64,000 bases of DNA from Kribbella sp. CA-293567 (GTDB lineage Bacteria; Actinomycetota; Actinomycetes; Propionibacteriales; Kribbellaceae), in assembly GCF_027627575.1 (NCBI RefSeq), contig NZ_CP114065.1, forward strand, positions 7,254,001 to 7,318,000, read 5' to 3'. Below, in pieces: positions 1-9,540 of the stretch (its first letter is position 1; each line of letters starts with the position of its first letter). Under the pieces are notes generated by a model. The model saw only the letters and a program-made list of their open reading frames with translations. It ran no database searches and was not told the origin of the DNA. A program made the position numbers and the translations under genes.

Positions 1-522
1 GAGGTGCAACGCCTGGATCCCGCAGCCGGTCCCGACGTCGAGCGCCCTCCCGGCCTTGATCGGCACGGTCAGCTTCACCAGACTCAGGCTCGCCGGCGCG
101 ATTCCCAGCACGTAGTCCGGCCGCATCGGCTCGCGCCGGCCGTCCAGCCCCGGCGTCAGATCCGCGATCACCCACCAGTACCGGTCGTCTTCCGCGTACG
201 GCCGCAGATCGAGCGCCGCCGCCAGCTGATCCTCGGCCACATTTAAGATGCCTAGGGCAACCAAATCACCGACCACGCCGGGGAACGCCTTCTCCACCGA
301 CTCCAGCGGCACGACCCGTTGCAGCAGGAACAACCGGATCATCGTGTCCAGCGGATCACCCGCGCCGGTCCGTTGGAAGGCAAGCGTCGTCTCGTTGCGC
401 GCCAACGCACCGTTGGCCTGCGGCCCCAACCGCTCCGCCACTCCGTCGACCGTGTACGCCGCTGCCTCGAAGGCACCGCGCAACCGCTCGACCAGCTCCG
501 CACCCAGCACTCGCTCGTCCAT
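1..522 (-). CDS. Class I SAM-dependent methyltransferase, C-terminus cut off by window edge
   Basis: Reading the minus strand from an ATG at 520-522 gives an open frame that runs off the left edge without a stop, so only the first 174 residues are visible. Residues 161-170 read LDVGTGCGIQ, a class I methyltransferase motif I (SAM-binding loop). The roughly 150 residues before it form a separate N-terminal domain, an arrangement known in actinobacterial DNA/protein methyltransferases of the HemK/PrmA-like type. The catalytic (N/D)PPY-type motif would lie outside the window, so base versus protein substrate cannot be decided. It is divergent from the lipoprotein gene at 654 with 131 nt between the starts. 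Confidence 0.75.
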   Translation of the reverse strand, partial: MDERVLGAELVERLRGAFEAAAYTVDGVAERLGPQANGALARNETTLAFQRTGAGDPLDTMIRLFLLQRVVPLESVEKAFPGVVGDLVALGILNVAEDQLAAALDLRPYAEDDRYWWVIADLTPGLDGRREPMRPDYVLGIAPASLSLVKLTVPIKAGRALDVGTGCGIQALHL

Positions 523-653
523 GTCCCCATCCTCGCAGGCCGCCCCACCAGCTGCCCGAAGTTATCCACAGCTTTCGGATTCCTCCGTTCCGGCGGCCGC
601 GACGCTGGCAGAATTCCCAGTGTCAGAAGTCAGCAATTCAAGGGGGAAACGCG

Positions 654-2024
654 ATGAAGACGCGAGTGGGGTGCACGCTGGCCGCCGGGCTGCTGGCGGT
701 GTCGGGGTGCGGGGCGTCAGGTCTGCAGACGGGTGCGGGCACGGTCGAGAAGAAGACTGCCTCGGCCTTCCTCACCACCGCCGAGAGCGACTGGCACCGG
801 CAGGTCGACACGGAGCCCAACCAGAACCTCAGCCCCCAGGCCCGGTGCTACTTCGTCACCGGTGCCGACGGCAAGCAGTCGCTCGGCACGATGGCGTGCG
901 GCCCACTGCGTCGCCTCGGCACCGCCGAGCGTCAGGTCTGGGACATCGCCCGGATCGAGCCCACAGGCGGTGACAAGCCGGGCCTCGAGCTGGCAGACGA
1001 CGAGCAATGGAAGCGGTCACAGCTCCGTCCTGACAGCAGCGCCTTCTGGCGGCCGGACGACAAGCCGGCCGACGGCAACGCCGACGCGCTGGCTGCGCCA
1101 CCCGCCCCTGCCGCGAAGACCGGCCTGACCTCGGTCAGCGGCAAGCGCGAGGTCCTCGACCTGAAACCTGCCACGGACAAGCTGGTCGTCCCCGACGGGA
1201 CTCTCACGCTCAAGGGCGTCGCCACTCCGGAGATCTTCGGTAGCGGCACCGAGGTGCTGGCACCCGCGAGCGGTGAGAAGTTCGTCGCCGCCGTCTTCGG
1301 GACCAGCCCGACCCTTGATCCGCTGACCAACGGCCCGGCGTACGTTCCGGGGAAGACCAAAGGCACCCCGGTGACCAAGTGGACGGTGGACGTCGGCGGT
1401 GAGCAACGTCCGGTGACGGTCTTCTCCGAGGACAGCTCGGCGGCGACCGTCGAGCAGACCTTGCTCGTCTCCGTGCCGAAGGACAGCGCGGAGATCTTGC
1501 TGACCGCGACCAGCGGCTCGGTCGTGCAGTCACTGTCGCTGACCACTGGCAAGCGAACAACGCCCGAGGTCGCCGCCGCGTACTACCGCGCAGGCACTTC
1601 CACCGAGCTGAACAAGGCGCTGCCGACCACCGCCCGAAACCAAGGTCAGTACTTCAAGAGCTCCTTCTCGCTCTCGCTCAAGAAGGCCGTGCTGACTCCC
1701 TGGGATCCGGCCCGCGGCTGGGCACCGCAGGGGAAGGCCTGGGTGCGGGTCGAGATCGGCTCCCGGCTCGACTACACCTACGTCATCTACAGCAGCACCT
1801 GGGTGTCCCCCTTCCTGACGGTGACCGCGGATGGCGCGCCGATCCCTGCCACACAAGGCAATCCGGACGCCGACGTGATCACCTTCGCGGTCCCGGCCAC
1901 CACCAAGACGGTCCAGCTGACCACGAACAGCACGTTGAAGTTCACCAGCAACACGTCCGGTGCCGACCCGATGGCAGGCGCCGTCACCTTCCCGCCGCTG
2001 ACAGCCACCGCGACCTTCCGATGA
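654..2024 (+). CDS. Secreted lipoprotein of unknown function
   Basis: A 456-residue protein with a short charged N-terminus, a hydrophobic segment and a lipobox VSGC, so Cys19 is the predicted lipid-modified residue after signal peptidase II cleavage. The ATG at 654 is preceded by AGGGGG at 641-646, a good ribosome binding site. After an Ala/Pro-rich linker (about residues 140-155) the rest is polar and probably beta-rich, with many Thr/Ser/Val; no catalytic motif is recognisable. It stands alone, divergent from the methyltransferase on its left and convergent with the next gene. It could be a binding lipoprotein or a wall-associated structural protein; function is not assigned. Confidence 0.85.
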   Translation: MKTRVGCTLAAGLLAVSGCGASGLQTGAGTVEKKTASAFLTTAESDWHRQVDTEPNQNLSPQARCYFVTGADGKQSLGTMACGPLRRLGTAERQVWDIARIEPTGGDKPGLELADDEQWKRSQLRPDSSAFWRPDDKPADGNADALAAPPAPAAKTGLTSVSGKREVLDLKPATDKLVVPDGTLTLKGVATPEIFGSGTEVLAPASGEKFVAAVFGTSPTLDPLTNGPAYVPGKTKGTPVTKWTVDVGGEQRPVTVFSEDSSAATVEQTLLVSVPKDSAEILLTATSGSVVQSLSLTTGKRTTPEVAAAYYRAGTSTELNKALPTTARNQGQYFKSSFSLSLKKAVLTPWDPARGWAPQGKAWVRVEIGSRLDYTYVIYSSTWVSPFLTVTADGAPIPATQGNPDADVITFAVPATTKTVQLTTNSTLKFTSNTSGADPMAGAVTFPPLTATATFR

Positions 2025-2057
2025 ACGACCACACCGACCGGCAGGTGGTCGCGACGA

Positions 2058-2921
2058 TCAGGTGGCTGTGGCGGTCGCGTAGAGAACTGTTCCGGATTCG
2101 ATGAACGCGTCGGCGTCCAGTTTGCTCAGCTCACGCTCGGCCTCGGCCAGACACGCAGTACGCCGGTCCGCGGGGAGCTCGGCGATTCGTCTGGCCATCG
2201 CACCGATCACCCGCGAGTGCTCGAGGAACTCAGCCGCCGTCGGCTGGTGCCGGAAGCGCTCGACGGTGATGTCGACAGCACCGAAACCTGCCTTCTGCAA
2301 GGCGATCCCGAGCTTCTCGGGATCGGAGGTGATCTCGTTCGAGGGCATCTGGGGCGACGGGTCAGGCGGAGCGCCGTGCTCGTCGATCACCCGCACCCAC
2401 ACCTCGTACGCCGGGTGCGGGTCATGACCGGACCAGGTGACAGCCCCGAACGAGCCACCCGCCACCAGCGTCCGGCGTACCTCCGAGAGCGCCGACGGGA
2501 GATCAGGAAGATGGAACAGCACGAACGGCATCAACACGGCGTCGAGCACCCCGGAGCGGAAAGGCAACGCCTGAGCATCCGCTGCCACCCGGCCGAACTC
2601 GGCCGGCGCCTGCCGAAGCATCGCCTCGGTCAGGTCCACTCCGATCACCTGAGTCCCTGGAGCCACCCGCCGCAGATGCGACAACAGCAACCCCGGCCCA
2701 CACCCCACCTCGACCAACCGCCGCGCCTGATCCGGACGCCCCGACCCGCTAACCGGGGACGACCCGCCACCAAAGGACCGGTCACCACCGTCCAGGCCAT
2801 CACCGGCCAAGGGCAGGCGGTCGGCGAGGGCTCGTCCGTGGACGGCCAGCGCTTCGGCCCACTTGCCGAGGTAGGCCGTGGCGACCTGGCTGTAGTTGGC
2901 GCGAATGTCCGCGGTGGTCAT
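2058..2921 (-). CDS. Class I SAM-dependent methyltransferase (Methyltransf_11 type)
   Basis: This 287-residue protein has motif I VEVGCGPGLLL at residues 70-80, followed by an acidic strand end (VIGVDLTEAML) and a motif IV-like LDAVLMPFVLFHLPD, the layout of small-molecule methyltransferases of the UbiE/Methyltransf_11 group. Residues about 38-66 are a Gly/Asp/Ser-rich insertion before the SAM domain, which is unusual. The gene lies 7 nt downstream of the DUF2785 gene and is probably co-transcribed with it. The methyl acceptor cannot be inferred from the context. Confidence 0.85.
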   Translation of the reverse strand: MTTADIRANYSQVATAYLGKWAEALAVHGRALADRLPLAGDGLDGGDRSFGGGSSPVSGSGRPDQARRLVEVGCGPGLLLSHLRRVAPGTQVIGVDLTEAMLRQAPAEFGRVAADAQALPFRSGVLDAVLMPFVLFHLPDLPSALSEVRRTLVAGGSFGAVTWSGHDPHPAYEVWVRVIDEHGAPPDPSPQMPSNEITSDPEKLGIALQKAGFGAVDITVERFRHQPTAAEFLEHSRVIGAMARRIAELPADRRTACLAEAERELSKLDADAFIESGTVLYATATAT

Positions 2922-2928
2922 GCCGGTG

Positions 2929-3723
2929 TCAGAAGTAGTACGGGGTGGCGGCGCGGAAGACTTCCAGCAGTTTGGCCTTCACCTCGTCGCCGTGCGGGAT
3001 CTGCACGTTCGGGTGCTCGTCGTCGAGGCGGACACCGTGGTCGACCAGGAGGTGAACCACGCGCAGAGTGCGGAGCGTGTTCGAGATCTCCGGCGCGAAA
3101 CCGGCGGTCGGGGTGGTGACGACGGCCCGGACCGCCGGATCGAGCCAGCCGAGCGCGTCCTCCTTCGACAGATCCGGCCGGGTCAGCGCGACGCCCAGGG
3201 CGACGCCGAGCCGATCGTCCTCCAGATCACGCAGCACGTACTCCGTCGGCGTCAGGAGCCGTCCCACGCCCAGCCGGAGCATCTGAACGGGCTCGACGGC
3301 CGGAACCCGCGCCAGAGCCCCCAGCAGGTCGCTCCCGTGCGCGACGGCGTGCAACCAGCCGAGCTTGGGGTCGAAGCCGCGCAGATCCTCCTCCGCGACG
3401 TACCAGCGCTCGAACGGCGGCACCCAGGCCGGCTCGAAGACGCCCTCGGACACGATCGCGTCGAGGATCAGCGGGGCGAACGTCCGGGCCTGGATCTCCG
3501 GATCGGCGAACCGGCCCACCATCTCGTCGCCGAGCGCCCGCAGCGCGTCGGTGTCGAGCACTCCTTCACCGATCCAGGTGGCGAGCGTCGAGTAGGCCTG
3601 CCCGTCCCGGACCACTGGATCGGGCGACCGGAGCATCCCGGACAACTCGGCCACCAACTCGTCGACCGGACGCCCGGCCGGTACGGCGAACCCGTTCGCG
3701 CGGACCTGCGCCCAATCGGTCAT
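2929..3723 (-). CDS. DUF2785 domain-containing protein
   Basis: The start at 3721-3723 gives a 264-residue protein beginning MTDWAQVRANG; an in-frame codon 20 residues upstream is possible but adds a Gly-rich stretch with no similarity to the family. The helical, repeat-like sequence with the pattern DLLGALARVPAV and LGWLHAVAHGSDLL is characteristic of DUF2785 proteins, in which HAHGxD-type motifs recur. Their biochemical role is unknown. It is the first gene of a likely two-gene transcript with the downstream methyltransferase (7 nt gap). No signal peptide or membrane segment is present, so it is probably cytoplasmic. Confidence 0.8.
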   Translation of the reverse strand: MTDWAQVRANGFAVPAGRPVDELVAELSGMLRSPDPVVRDGQAYSTLATWIGEGVLDTDALRALGDEMVGRFADPEIQARTFAPLILDAIVSEGVFEPAWVPPFERWYVAEEDLRGFDPKLGWLHAVAHGSDLLGALARVPAVEPVQMLRLGVGRLLTPTEYVLRDLEDDRLGVALGVALTRPDLSKEDALGWLDPAVRAVVTTPTAGFAPEISNTLRTLRVVHLLVDHGVRLDDEHPNVQIPHGDEVKAKLLEVFRAATPYYF

Positions 3724-3921
3724 GCCCCGCAGGCTAACAAAGCCACCACCCGGCCCGACAGTGACCGTCCGTGGCGACAGCAAGATCCGTCCCGTTGCGG
3801 TCCCGACACTTTTGTTGCCACCGCGCTTCGACCTTTGCAGCTACCTGCAGAACGCCTTGTCGCGCCGCCGGCTCCCGACATTTGCTCGAGGCACCTTTTC
3901 GACCGAAGGAGCGGGGTTCTG

Positions 3922-4767
3922 ATGCGTTTTCTCAGACCGGTACTTGCCGTAGCGACTTCTTTCGCCGTCTGTCTGGCGGGCAGCCAGCTCGCAGCAGCCA
4001 CCGAGCAGAGCACCGGATCGGTGGTGCAGCGTGCACTCGACCGGCGCGGACCGGAGCCGACAGGTCCGGCTCGGCCGACGGTCGACGTCCAGGCGCAGGC
4101 CAAGAGCCTGACCGTGTCTGCGGCCGGTACTTCGCACACGATCACTCCGACGGATCGGAGGAACTCGGTGGTGCGTGCCCTGCCGGATGGCGGTCAGGTG
4201 ATCACGGTCCTGCGCCGCGGCGACAGTACGCAGTACGACTTGAGCCTTGCGCCGGGATGGCAACTGACCAGGTCCGGTGCCGGGTTCCTGATCACCAAGC
4301 CGGGGACGGAACTCACCGGCGTGATCCAGGCGCCTTGGGCGATCGACGCCGCCGGCCGGTCGCTGCGCACCTGGTACGAGACGACCTCGGCCAACCGGCT
4401 CGTCCAGCACGTCGACACGACCGGTGCTCGCTACCCGATCGCCATGGACCCGAAGCTGACCTACGGCCGCGGCGTCTACCTGAACCTGACCGGGGTCGAG
4501 GTCCAGGGCATCCTCAGCGTGATCATCGGCGGCGGCGGTGTGATCACCTACATCAGCTGCCAAGGGGTGGCCAAGCTCCCGGTCCAGCTCAAGAAGGTGG
4601 TCCAGGTGCTGTGCAAGGTGACCGGCGCGGCCGCGGCGGTGACGATCCGGAGCATTCTCGACGCGCTCAAGAGTCTTGGTGAGATCGACAGCTTCGCCTG
4701 CTACCAGAAACGGATCGTGCCGAACCAGGGCGAGTGGGGGATCGTGAACGGCAAGAACTGCCGCTGA
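3922..4767 (+). CDS. Secreted protein of unknown function
   Basis: The ATG at 3922 follows a GAAGGAG ribosome binding site at about 3905-3911; the same frame is open far upstream, but that extension overlaps the opposite-strand DUF2785 gene and is not credible. The 281-residue product starts with a typical Sec signal peptide (residues 1-25, ending LAAA). The middle is beta-rich and polar; residues about 190-245 contain a Gly/Val/Ile-rich hydrophobic segment with three Cys, and two more Cys occur near the end, suggesting disulfides. I do not recognise the family. A strong hairpin follows 9 nt after the stop codon. Confidence 0.8.
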   Translation: MRFLRPVLAVATSFAVCLAGSQLAAATEQSTGSVVQRALDRRGPEPTGPARPTVDVQAQAKSLTVSAAGTSHTITPTDRRNSVVRALPDGGQVITVLRRGDSTQYDLSLAPGWQLTRSGAGFLITKPGTELTGVIQAPWAIDAAGRSLRTWYETTSANRLVQHVDTTGARYPIAMDPKLTYGRGVYLNLTGVEVQGILSVIIGGGGVITYISCQGVAKLPVQLKKVVQVLCKVTGAAAAVTIRSILDALKSLGEIDSFACYQKRIVPNQGEWGIVNGKNCR

Positions 4768-4775
4768 GACGGGTA

Positions 4776-4819
4776 ACGGCCCGCGGGACAGCCGGCGAAC
4801 CAGCTGTTCCACGGGCCGT
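4776..4819. terminator. Hairpin terminator between convergent genes
   Basis: Arms at 4776-4792 and 4803-4819 are complementary over 17 positions with two mismatches, around a 10-nt loop. It lies between the secreted protein gene (ends 4767) and the ABC permease gene (ends 4890) and could stop transcription from both sides, although no long U-run follows on either strand. Confidence 0.65.
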
Positions 4820-4889
4820 AGCGGCCAGGACCCCTCAGCCCGGCCGGGCCTCGCACCGCCGGGCAGCGAAGCCACCCGGCGGCCGTCTG

Positions 4890-5648
4890 TCAGGCGTCGC
4901 GCTTCTTCGCGACCACCAGGGAGATGACCAGCAGGCCGATCGCCCAGGCGGCGAAGTAGATCAGCGACCAGGTCGGCGACATCACCGAGGTGGAGGCGCT
5001 GTCCGAGCCGGGGTTGATGCCCTGCTCACCGCTGATGAACCAGTTCACCCGGGAGAACGGGCCCCAGTCACCGATGAACTCGCCGACCTTGGGGATCGCC
5101 AGGCCGATACCTTCCAGCAGCAGCGGCCAGCAGATCACGATCGCGATCGCGCCGGCGCTCTGCCGGACCAGGATGCCGACCGCGACCGCGATGATCGCGG
5201 CCAGGAAGTACACCACGCCGATTCCGAGCACGGCGCGCCAGTCGGCGCCGGTCTTCAGCGCGAGGTCCGCTTCCGGGACCAGCACGGTGCCCAGACCCCA
5301 GGCGCCGAAGGCGGTGATCAGGCCGACCACGGCGCTGAGGCCGGCGGCCACCAGCGTCTTCGACAGCAGGATCGGGATCCGCTTGGGCACCGACAGGAAG
5401 CTGGTCCGGATGGTCCCGAACCGGTACTCCGTGGTGACGGCGAGGGTCGCCATCACCATCATCACCATCAGGCCGAAGTTGTAGGTGCCCTGGGTGTCCA
5501 CCGGCCGGAAGGCCGAGGAGATGTCGTCCGGCGCGAAGACGAAGCCGAGCGTCATGAAGCCGTCGGCCAGCACCAGGGCGAGCACCATGCACCACCAGGG
5601 TGAGCGGGTGCTGAAGAGCTTGATCCGCTCCACGGTGACCAGGGACAT
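4890..5648 (-). CDS. ABC-2 type transporter permease
   Basis: A 252-residue integral membrane protein with about six hydrophobic segments (roughly residues 17-40, 58-75, 103-125, 140-162, 165-185 and 220-245). The N-terminal MSLVTVERIKLFSTRSPWW is the usual amphipathic entry helix of ABC-2 permeases in the drug/antibiotic exporter group. Its start codon overlaps the stop of the ATPase gene, so the two are translated as a coupled pair and should assemble as a 2+2 exporter in the cytoplasmic membrane. The substrate is unknown. The gene ends 71 nt from the shared hairpin terminator. Confidence 0.88.
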   Translation of the reverse strand: MSLVTVERIKLFSTRSPWWCMVLALVLADGFMTLGFVFAPDDISSAFRPVDTQGTYNFGLMVMMVMATLAVTTEYRFGTIRTSFLSVPKRIPILLSKTLVAAGLSAVVGLITAFGAWGLGTVLVPEADLALKTGADWRAVLGIGVVYFLAAIIAVAVGILVRQSAGAIAIVICWPLLLEGIGLAIPKVGEFIGDWGPFSRVNWFISGEQGINPGSDSASTSVMSPTWSLIYFAAWAIGLLVISLVVAKKRDA

Positions 5649-6628
5649 CAGTTCTTCTCCTCTTCTGCCACGACGATCTCGGCGGGCGGCACCGGAGGTG
5701 CCTGCTGCGAGTCGTGCGCGTGGTACTGGACCGAGTCACCGGTCATCTGCATGAAGGCGGCCTCCAGCGAACCGCGCTGCAGGCTCAGCTCGTGCAGGAC
5801 GATGCCCTGGGCCGCGGCCGTCTCGCCGATCGAGTCGGTGGTGATCTCGCCGTCGACGTAGAGCACCTTGCCCTCGTCCACGAGGTCCTCGATCCGGGTG
5901 ACCAGGTTGCCCTGCTGCAGGATGCTCTGCAGCTGGTCGAGCTGCGGGCTGCGCACCTTGATGCTGCTCCCGCTGGCGTTGTCGACGAACTGCTTGGTGG
6001 TGGTCTGCGAGATCAGCCGTCCGCGGCCGATCACCACCAGCTCCTCGGCGGTCAGCGCCATCTCCGACAACAGGTGGCTGGAGACGAAGACCGTCCGGCC
6101 CTCGTCGGCCAGCCGGTGCATGAACTTTCGGATCCAGACGATGCCCTCGGGATCGAGGCCGTTGACCGGCTCGTCGAAGAGCAGGATCTCCGGGTCGCCC
6201 AGCAGGGCGCCGGCGATACCGAGCCGCTGCGACATACCGAGCGAGTAGGCACCGGCGCGTTTGCCGGCCACCTGGGTCAGGCCGACGGCGTCCAGGACCT
6301 CGTCCACCCGCCGCTTCGGCAGCTTGTTGGAGGCCGCCATCCAGGACAGGTGGGCGCGTGCCGACCGGTTCGGGTGCACCCACTTGGCGTCCAGCAGCGC
6401 GCCGACCTTGCTGAGCGGCTGCTTGAGGTCGCTGTAGTGCTGACCGTCGATCCGGACGTCACCGGAGGTCGGAGTGTCCAGGCCCAGGATCATCCGCATG
6501 GTGGTCGACTTGCCGGCCCCGTTCGGGCCGAGGAAGCCGGTCACCTTGCCGGGCTTCACCTCGAAGGTGAGGTTGTCAACGGCAACGGTTGGGCCGTAAC
6601 GCTTGGTGAGGCCTTTTGCCTCGATCAT
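5648..6628 (-). CDS. ABC transporter ATP-binding protein
   Basis: A 326-residue ATPase with Walker A GPNGAGKST at 34-42, signature YSLGMSQR at about 128-135, Walker B EILLFDEP at about 147-154, and the conserved switch His in VFVSSHLLSEM. It belongs to the ABC-2 drug/bacteriocin exporter class (CcmA/DrrA-like). The C-terminal 80 residues form the extra domain seen in such ATPases and end in a Pro-rich acidic tail. A GAGGAG ribosome binding site precedes the ATG. It is the first gene of the two-gene operon with the permease, overlapping by one nucleotide. Confidence 0.92.
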   Translation of the reverse strand: MIEAKGLTKRYGPTVAVDNLTFEVKPGKVTGFLGPNGAGKSTTMRMILGLDTPTSGDVRIDGQHYSDLKQPLSKVGALLDAKWVHPNRSARAHLSWMAASNKLPKRRVDEVLDAVGLTQVAGKRAGAYSLGMSQRLGIAGALLGDPEILLFDEPVNGLDPEGIVWIRKFMHRLADEGRTVFVSSHLLSEMALTAEELVVIGRGRLISQTTTKQFVDNASGSSIKVRSPQLDQLQSILQQGNLVTRIEDLVDEGKVLYVDGEITTDSIGETAAAQGIVLHELSLQRGSLEAAFMQMTGDSVQYHAHDSQQAPPVPPAEIVVAEEEKN

Positions 6629-6944
6629 CCCGTACTCCTCGTTCGGTGGCGCGCCAGTGATTTCATGGGCGGGCTGTGCTCTCCTCAGTATCGAGGTCCG
6701 GCTGGGTCAACACATCGGACCCCGGGCTGACCCGGTGTGTCCTCCCTCAGGTGGATTCTGCCGTTCGCCCGGCCGGGGTCGCCATCGGTTGACTCCCTGA
6801 CCCACCCCCGACCCTCCCGTACTCCGGCCGGCGGCGCATCCGACCAAAGTCGCGACCGGGTGGCCGATCGTCTTGCCCAGCAGGGGAAATCCATCGATCA
6901 CCGATGGAAGTGACTTCCAGTTGAGAGCTACGCCGGCCAAAAGG
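6629..6944. other. Intergenic region upstream of the ABC exporter operon
   Basis: These 316 bases carry the ribosome binding site and presumably the minus-strand promoter of the ABC exporter. Short frames on both strands exist here, but they have no ribosome binding site and no recognisable product. A TTGACC hexamer is present on the minus strand, but I found no well-spaced -10 partner. Nothing else is supported. Confidence 0.4.
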
Positions 6945-6980
6945 CGAGAGGCCCGCCGGACGGATCCGGCGGGCCTCTCG
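6945..6980 (-). terminator. Strong hairpin terminator downstream of the pyrophosphatase gene
   Basis: Perfect 15-bp inverted repeat, CGAGAGGCCCGCCGG at 6945-6959 and its complement at 6966-6980, with a 6-nt loop. It lies 18 nt past the stop codon of the pyrophosphatase gene on the minus strand. The minus-strand side is followed by TTTTGG, a short U tract. Confidence 0.85.
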
Positions 6981-6998
6981 GCGTACTGCGTCAGACGG

Positions 6999-9302
6999 TC
7001 AGGCCGCGACGTTGGCCTCGGCCGGGGTGTCGGAGATGACCGACTCCCGGCGCTTCGAGACGACCACGGCCGCGACGATGATGGCCACCGCTACCAGCGC
7101 GATGGCGATCCGCAGGCCGGTGTTGGTGTCCTCGCCGATCGCCGACATGCCGACGACGGCCGGTGCGATCAGCACGGAGACCAGGTTCATCACCTTGATC
7201 AGCGGGTTGATGGCCGGACCGGCGGTGTCCTTGAACGGGTCGCCCACGGTGTCACCGATGATGGTGGCCTCGTGTGCCGGCGAGCCCTTGCCGCCGTGGT
7301 TGCCGTCCTCGACCAGCTTCTTCGCGTTGTCCCAGGCGCCACCGGAGTTGGCCAGGAAGACGGCCATCAGGGTGCCGCTGGCGATCGCGCCGGCCAGGTA
7401 GCCGGCCAGCGCCGAGGCGCCCAGACCGAAACCGACCGCGATCGGTGCCGCGATGGCGAGCACGCCCGGTGTCGCCAGCTCCCGCAGCGAGTCGCGGGTG
7501 CAGATGTCGACGACCTTGCCGTACTCCGGCTTGCCGGTGCCCTCCATGATGCCCGGGATGTCGCGGAACTGGCGACGGACCTCGTAGACGACCGCACCCG
7601 CCGCGCGACCGACCGCGTTGATCAGCAGGCCGGAGAACATGAACACGACGGCCGCACCGATGATCAGGCCGACCAGCGTGGACGGGTCGAAGACCAGCGC
7701 GTCCATGTTGAAGGCGGCGTCACCGGCGTCGTTCAGCACCGAGTAGATCGAGTCGGTGTAGGACCCGAACAGCGCGGTCGCCGCGAGCACCGCGGTGGCG
7801 ATCGCGATGCCCTTGGTGATCGCCTTGGTGGTGTTGCCGACGGCGTCCAGCTCGGTCAGGATCTGGGCCGCTTCGCCGTCCACGTCACCGGACATCTCGG
7901 CGATGCCCTGCGCGTTGTCGGAGACCGGGCCGAAGGTGTCCATCGCGACGATGACGCCGACGGTGGTCAGCAGACCACAACCGGCCAGCGCGATCGCGAA
8001 CAGCGCGACCACGCCGCCGCCGCCGACCAGGAAGGCGCCGTACACGGCGGCTGCGATCACCAGGGCGGTGTAGACGGCCGACTCGAAGCCGACCGAGATG
8101 CCCGACAGGATCACGGTGGCCGCACCGGTCATCGACGTCTTGCCGACGTCCTGGACCGGCTTGTCCTCGGTACCGGTGTAGTAGCCGGTCAGCGCCAGGA
8201 TGACCGCTGCCAGCACGATTCCGATGATCACCGAGACGGTGGCGATGACGCGCGGGTCGCCGTCGTTGGCGGCGATCGCGTCGGTGGCGCCGGTCAGGCC
8301 GGCGAAGTCGCCCGGCAGGTAGACGTAGGCCGCCACCGTACAGAGCACGGCCGAGATCAGCGCCGAGATGTAGAAGGACCGGTTGATCGTGCGCAGGCCG
8401 TTCTCGCCGGCCCGCGGCTTGGTCAGGTAGACACCGATCGCCGCGGTCAGCACACCGATGGCCGGCACGATCAGCGGGAAGATCAGGCCCTGCTCGCCGA
8501 AGGCGGCCTTGCCCAGGATCAGCGAGGCGACCAGCATCACGGCGTAGGACTCGAACAGGTCCGCGGCCATGCCGGCGCAGTCACCGACGTTGTCGCCCAC
8601 GTTGTCGGCGATGGTCGCCGCGTTGCGGGGGTCGTCCTCGGGGATGTTCTGCTCGACCTTGCCGACCAGGTCGGCGCCGACGTCGGCGGCCTTGGTGAAG
8701 ATACCGCCGCCGACCCGCATGAACATCGCCAGCATCGCGGCACCGAAGCCGAAGCCCTCGAGCACGGTGGGAGCGTCACCCTTGAAGAAGAACACCACCG
8801 TGGCGGCGCCGAACAGGCCGAGACCCACCGTCGCCATCCCCACGGCACCACCGGTCCGGAACGCGACCCGCATGGCGGGCTCACGTCCCTCGGCCCGCGC
8901 GGCGGCGGCGACGCGGACGTTGGCCCGGGTCGCGAGCCACATGCCGAGGTAGCCGATGACGGCGGAGAAGCCCGCGCCGATCAGGAAGAAGACCGATCGG
9001 AAGATCTTCAGCGTGGTCTCGTTGCCGTCGCCGTGCACCGGCAACAGGAACAACAGCAGGAACGCCACCACAGCGAAGATCGACAGCGTCTTGAACTGCC
9101 GGGACAGGTAGGCCGAAGCGCCTTCCTGTACCGCCACCGCGATCGCCTTCATGTTCTCGGTGCCATCGTTCGCGGCAAGCACCTGACGGCGGAACACCAT
9201 CGCCATGGCGACCGCGAAGATCGCGATCGCTCCGACGACGATGACCACCGTGGTGTTGCTCGACGAAAGATCCACCGCTTGTACAGCAAGCAGCCGGGAC
9301 AT
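6999..9302 (-). CDS. hppA: K+-independent membrane H+-translocating pyrophosphatase
   Basis: A 767-residue polytopic protein (about 16 membrane segments) that couples hydrolysis of cytosolic pyrophosphate to proton export. The substrate-binding motif DVGADLVGKVE is at residues 207-217, followed by the DNVGDNVGDCAGMAADLFESY-type loop of acidic Mg-PPi ligands. Near residue 485 the sequence reads GNTTKA; Lys at this point is the known mark of the K+-independent H+-pumping class, where K+-dependent enzymes have Ala. AAGGAGG precedes the start. In Streptomyces the same gene also neighbours bldG and the helicase found here, so this is conserved synteny. Confidence 0.97.
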   Translation of the reverse strand: MSRLLAVQAVDLSSSNTTVVIVVGAIAIFAVAMAMVFRRQVLAANDGTENMKAIAVAVQEGASAYLSRQFKTLSIFAVVAFLLLFLLPVHGDGNETTLKIFRSVFFLIGAGFSAVIGYLGMWLATRANVRVAAAARAEGREPAMRVAFRTGGAVGMATVGLGLFGAATVVFFFKGDAPTVLEGFGFGAAMLAMFMRVGGGIFTKAADVGADLVGKVEQNIPEDDPRNAATIADNVGDNVGDCAGMAADLFESYAVMLVASLILGKAAFGEQGLIFPLIVPAIGVLTAAIGVYLTKPRAGENGLRTINRSFYISALISAVLCTVAAYVYLPGDFAGLTGATDAIAANDGDPRVIATVSVIIGIVLAAVILALTGYYTGTEDKPVQDVGKTSMTGAATVILSGISVGFESAVYTALVIAAAVYGAFLVGGGGVVALFAIALAGCGLLTTVGVIVAMDTFGPVSDNAQGIAEMSGDVDGEAAQILTELDAVGNTTKAITKGIAIATAVLAATALFGSYTDSIYSVLNDAGDAAFNMDALVFDPSTLVGLIIGAAVVFMFSGLLINAVGRAAGAVVYEVRRQFRDIPGIMEGTGKPEYGKVVDICTRDSLRELATPGVLAIAAPIAVGFGLGASALAGYLAGAIASGTLMAVFLANSGGAWDNAKKLVEDGNHGGKGSPAHEATIIGDTVGDPFKDTAGPAINPLIKVMNLVSVLIAPAVVGMSAIGEDTNTGLRIAIALVAVAIIVAAVVVSKRRESVISDTPAEANVAA

Positions 9303-9540
9303 CCGTCCTCCTTGTAGGCAACCCTCAGGACTGAACGGCCCCCGTACTGCCGTGGTCGTTGGGTTGAGAATTACGACACAGCGCCAATGGCCTGACGCGG
9401 TGGGTCACTCTAACGGGTGAACGACCAGACCTGATGGCAGGGTGGTCTACGCCACACCCGGTACCGATGGGATGCGGTTCACCCGCTGTGACCGTGGGGA
9501 CACCTTCCCGGCGCCGCCCACGATCGGGGTCCGGATCGCC

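Noticed and set aside
2896-3921. Extension of the secreted protein frame far upstream of 3922
   Set aside because: The extension is antisense to the DUF2785 gene, while 3922 has a good ribosome binding site followed at once by a signal peptide.
6685-6940. Short minus-strand frames between the ABC operon and the pyrophosphatase terminator
   Set aside because: No ribosome binding site, no family resemblance, and they lie in the promoter region of the ABC operon.
6873-9317. A very long plus-strand open frame (over 800 codons) across the pyrophosphatase gene
   Set aside because: It is the antisense shadow of a clearly conserved protein; the predicted product is only Asp/Arg/Gly/His-rich low complexity, as expected from high-GC opposite-strand reading.
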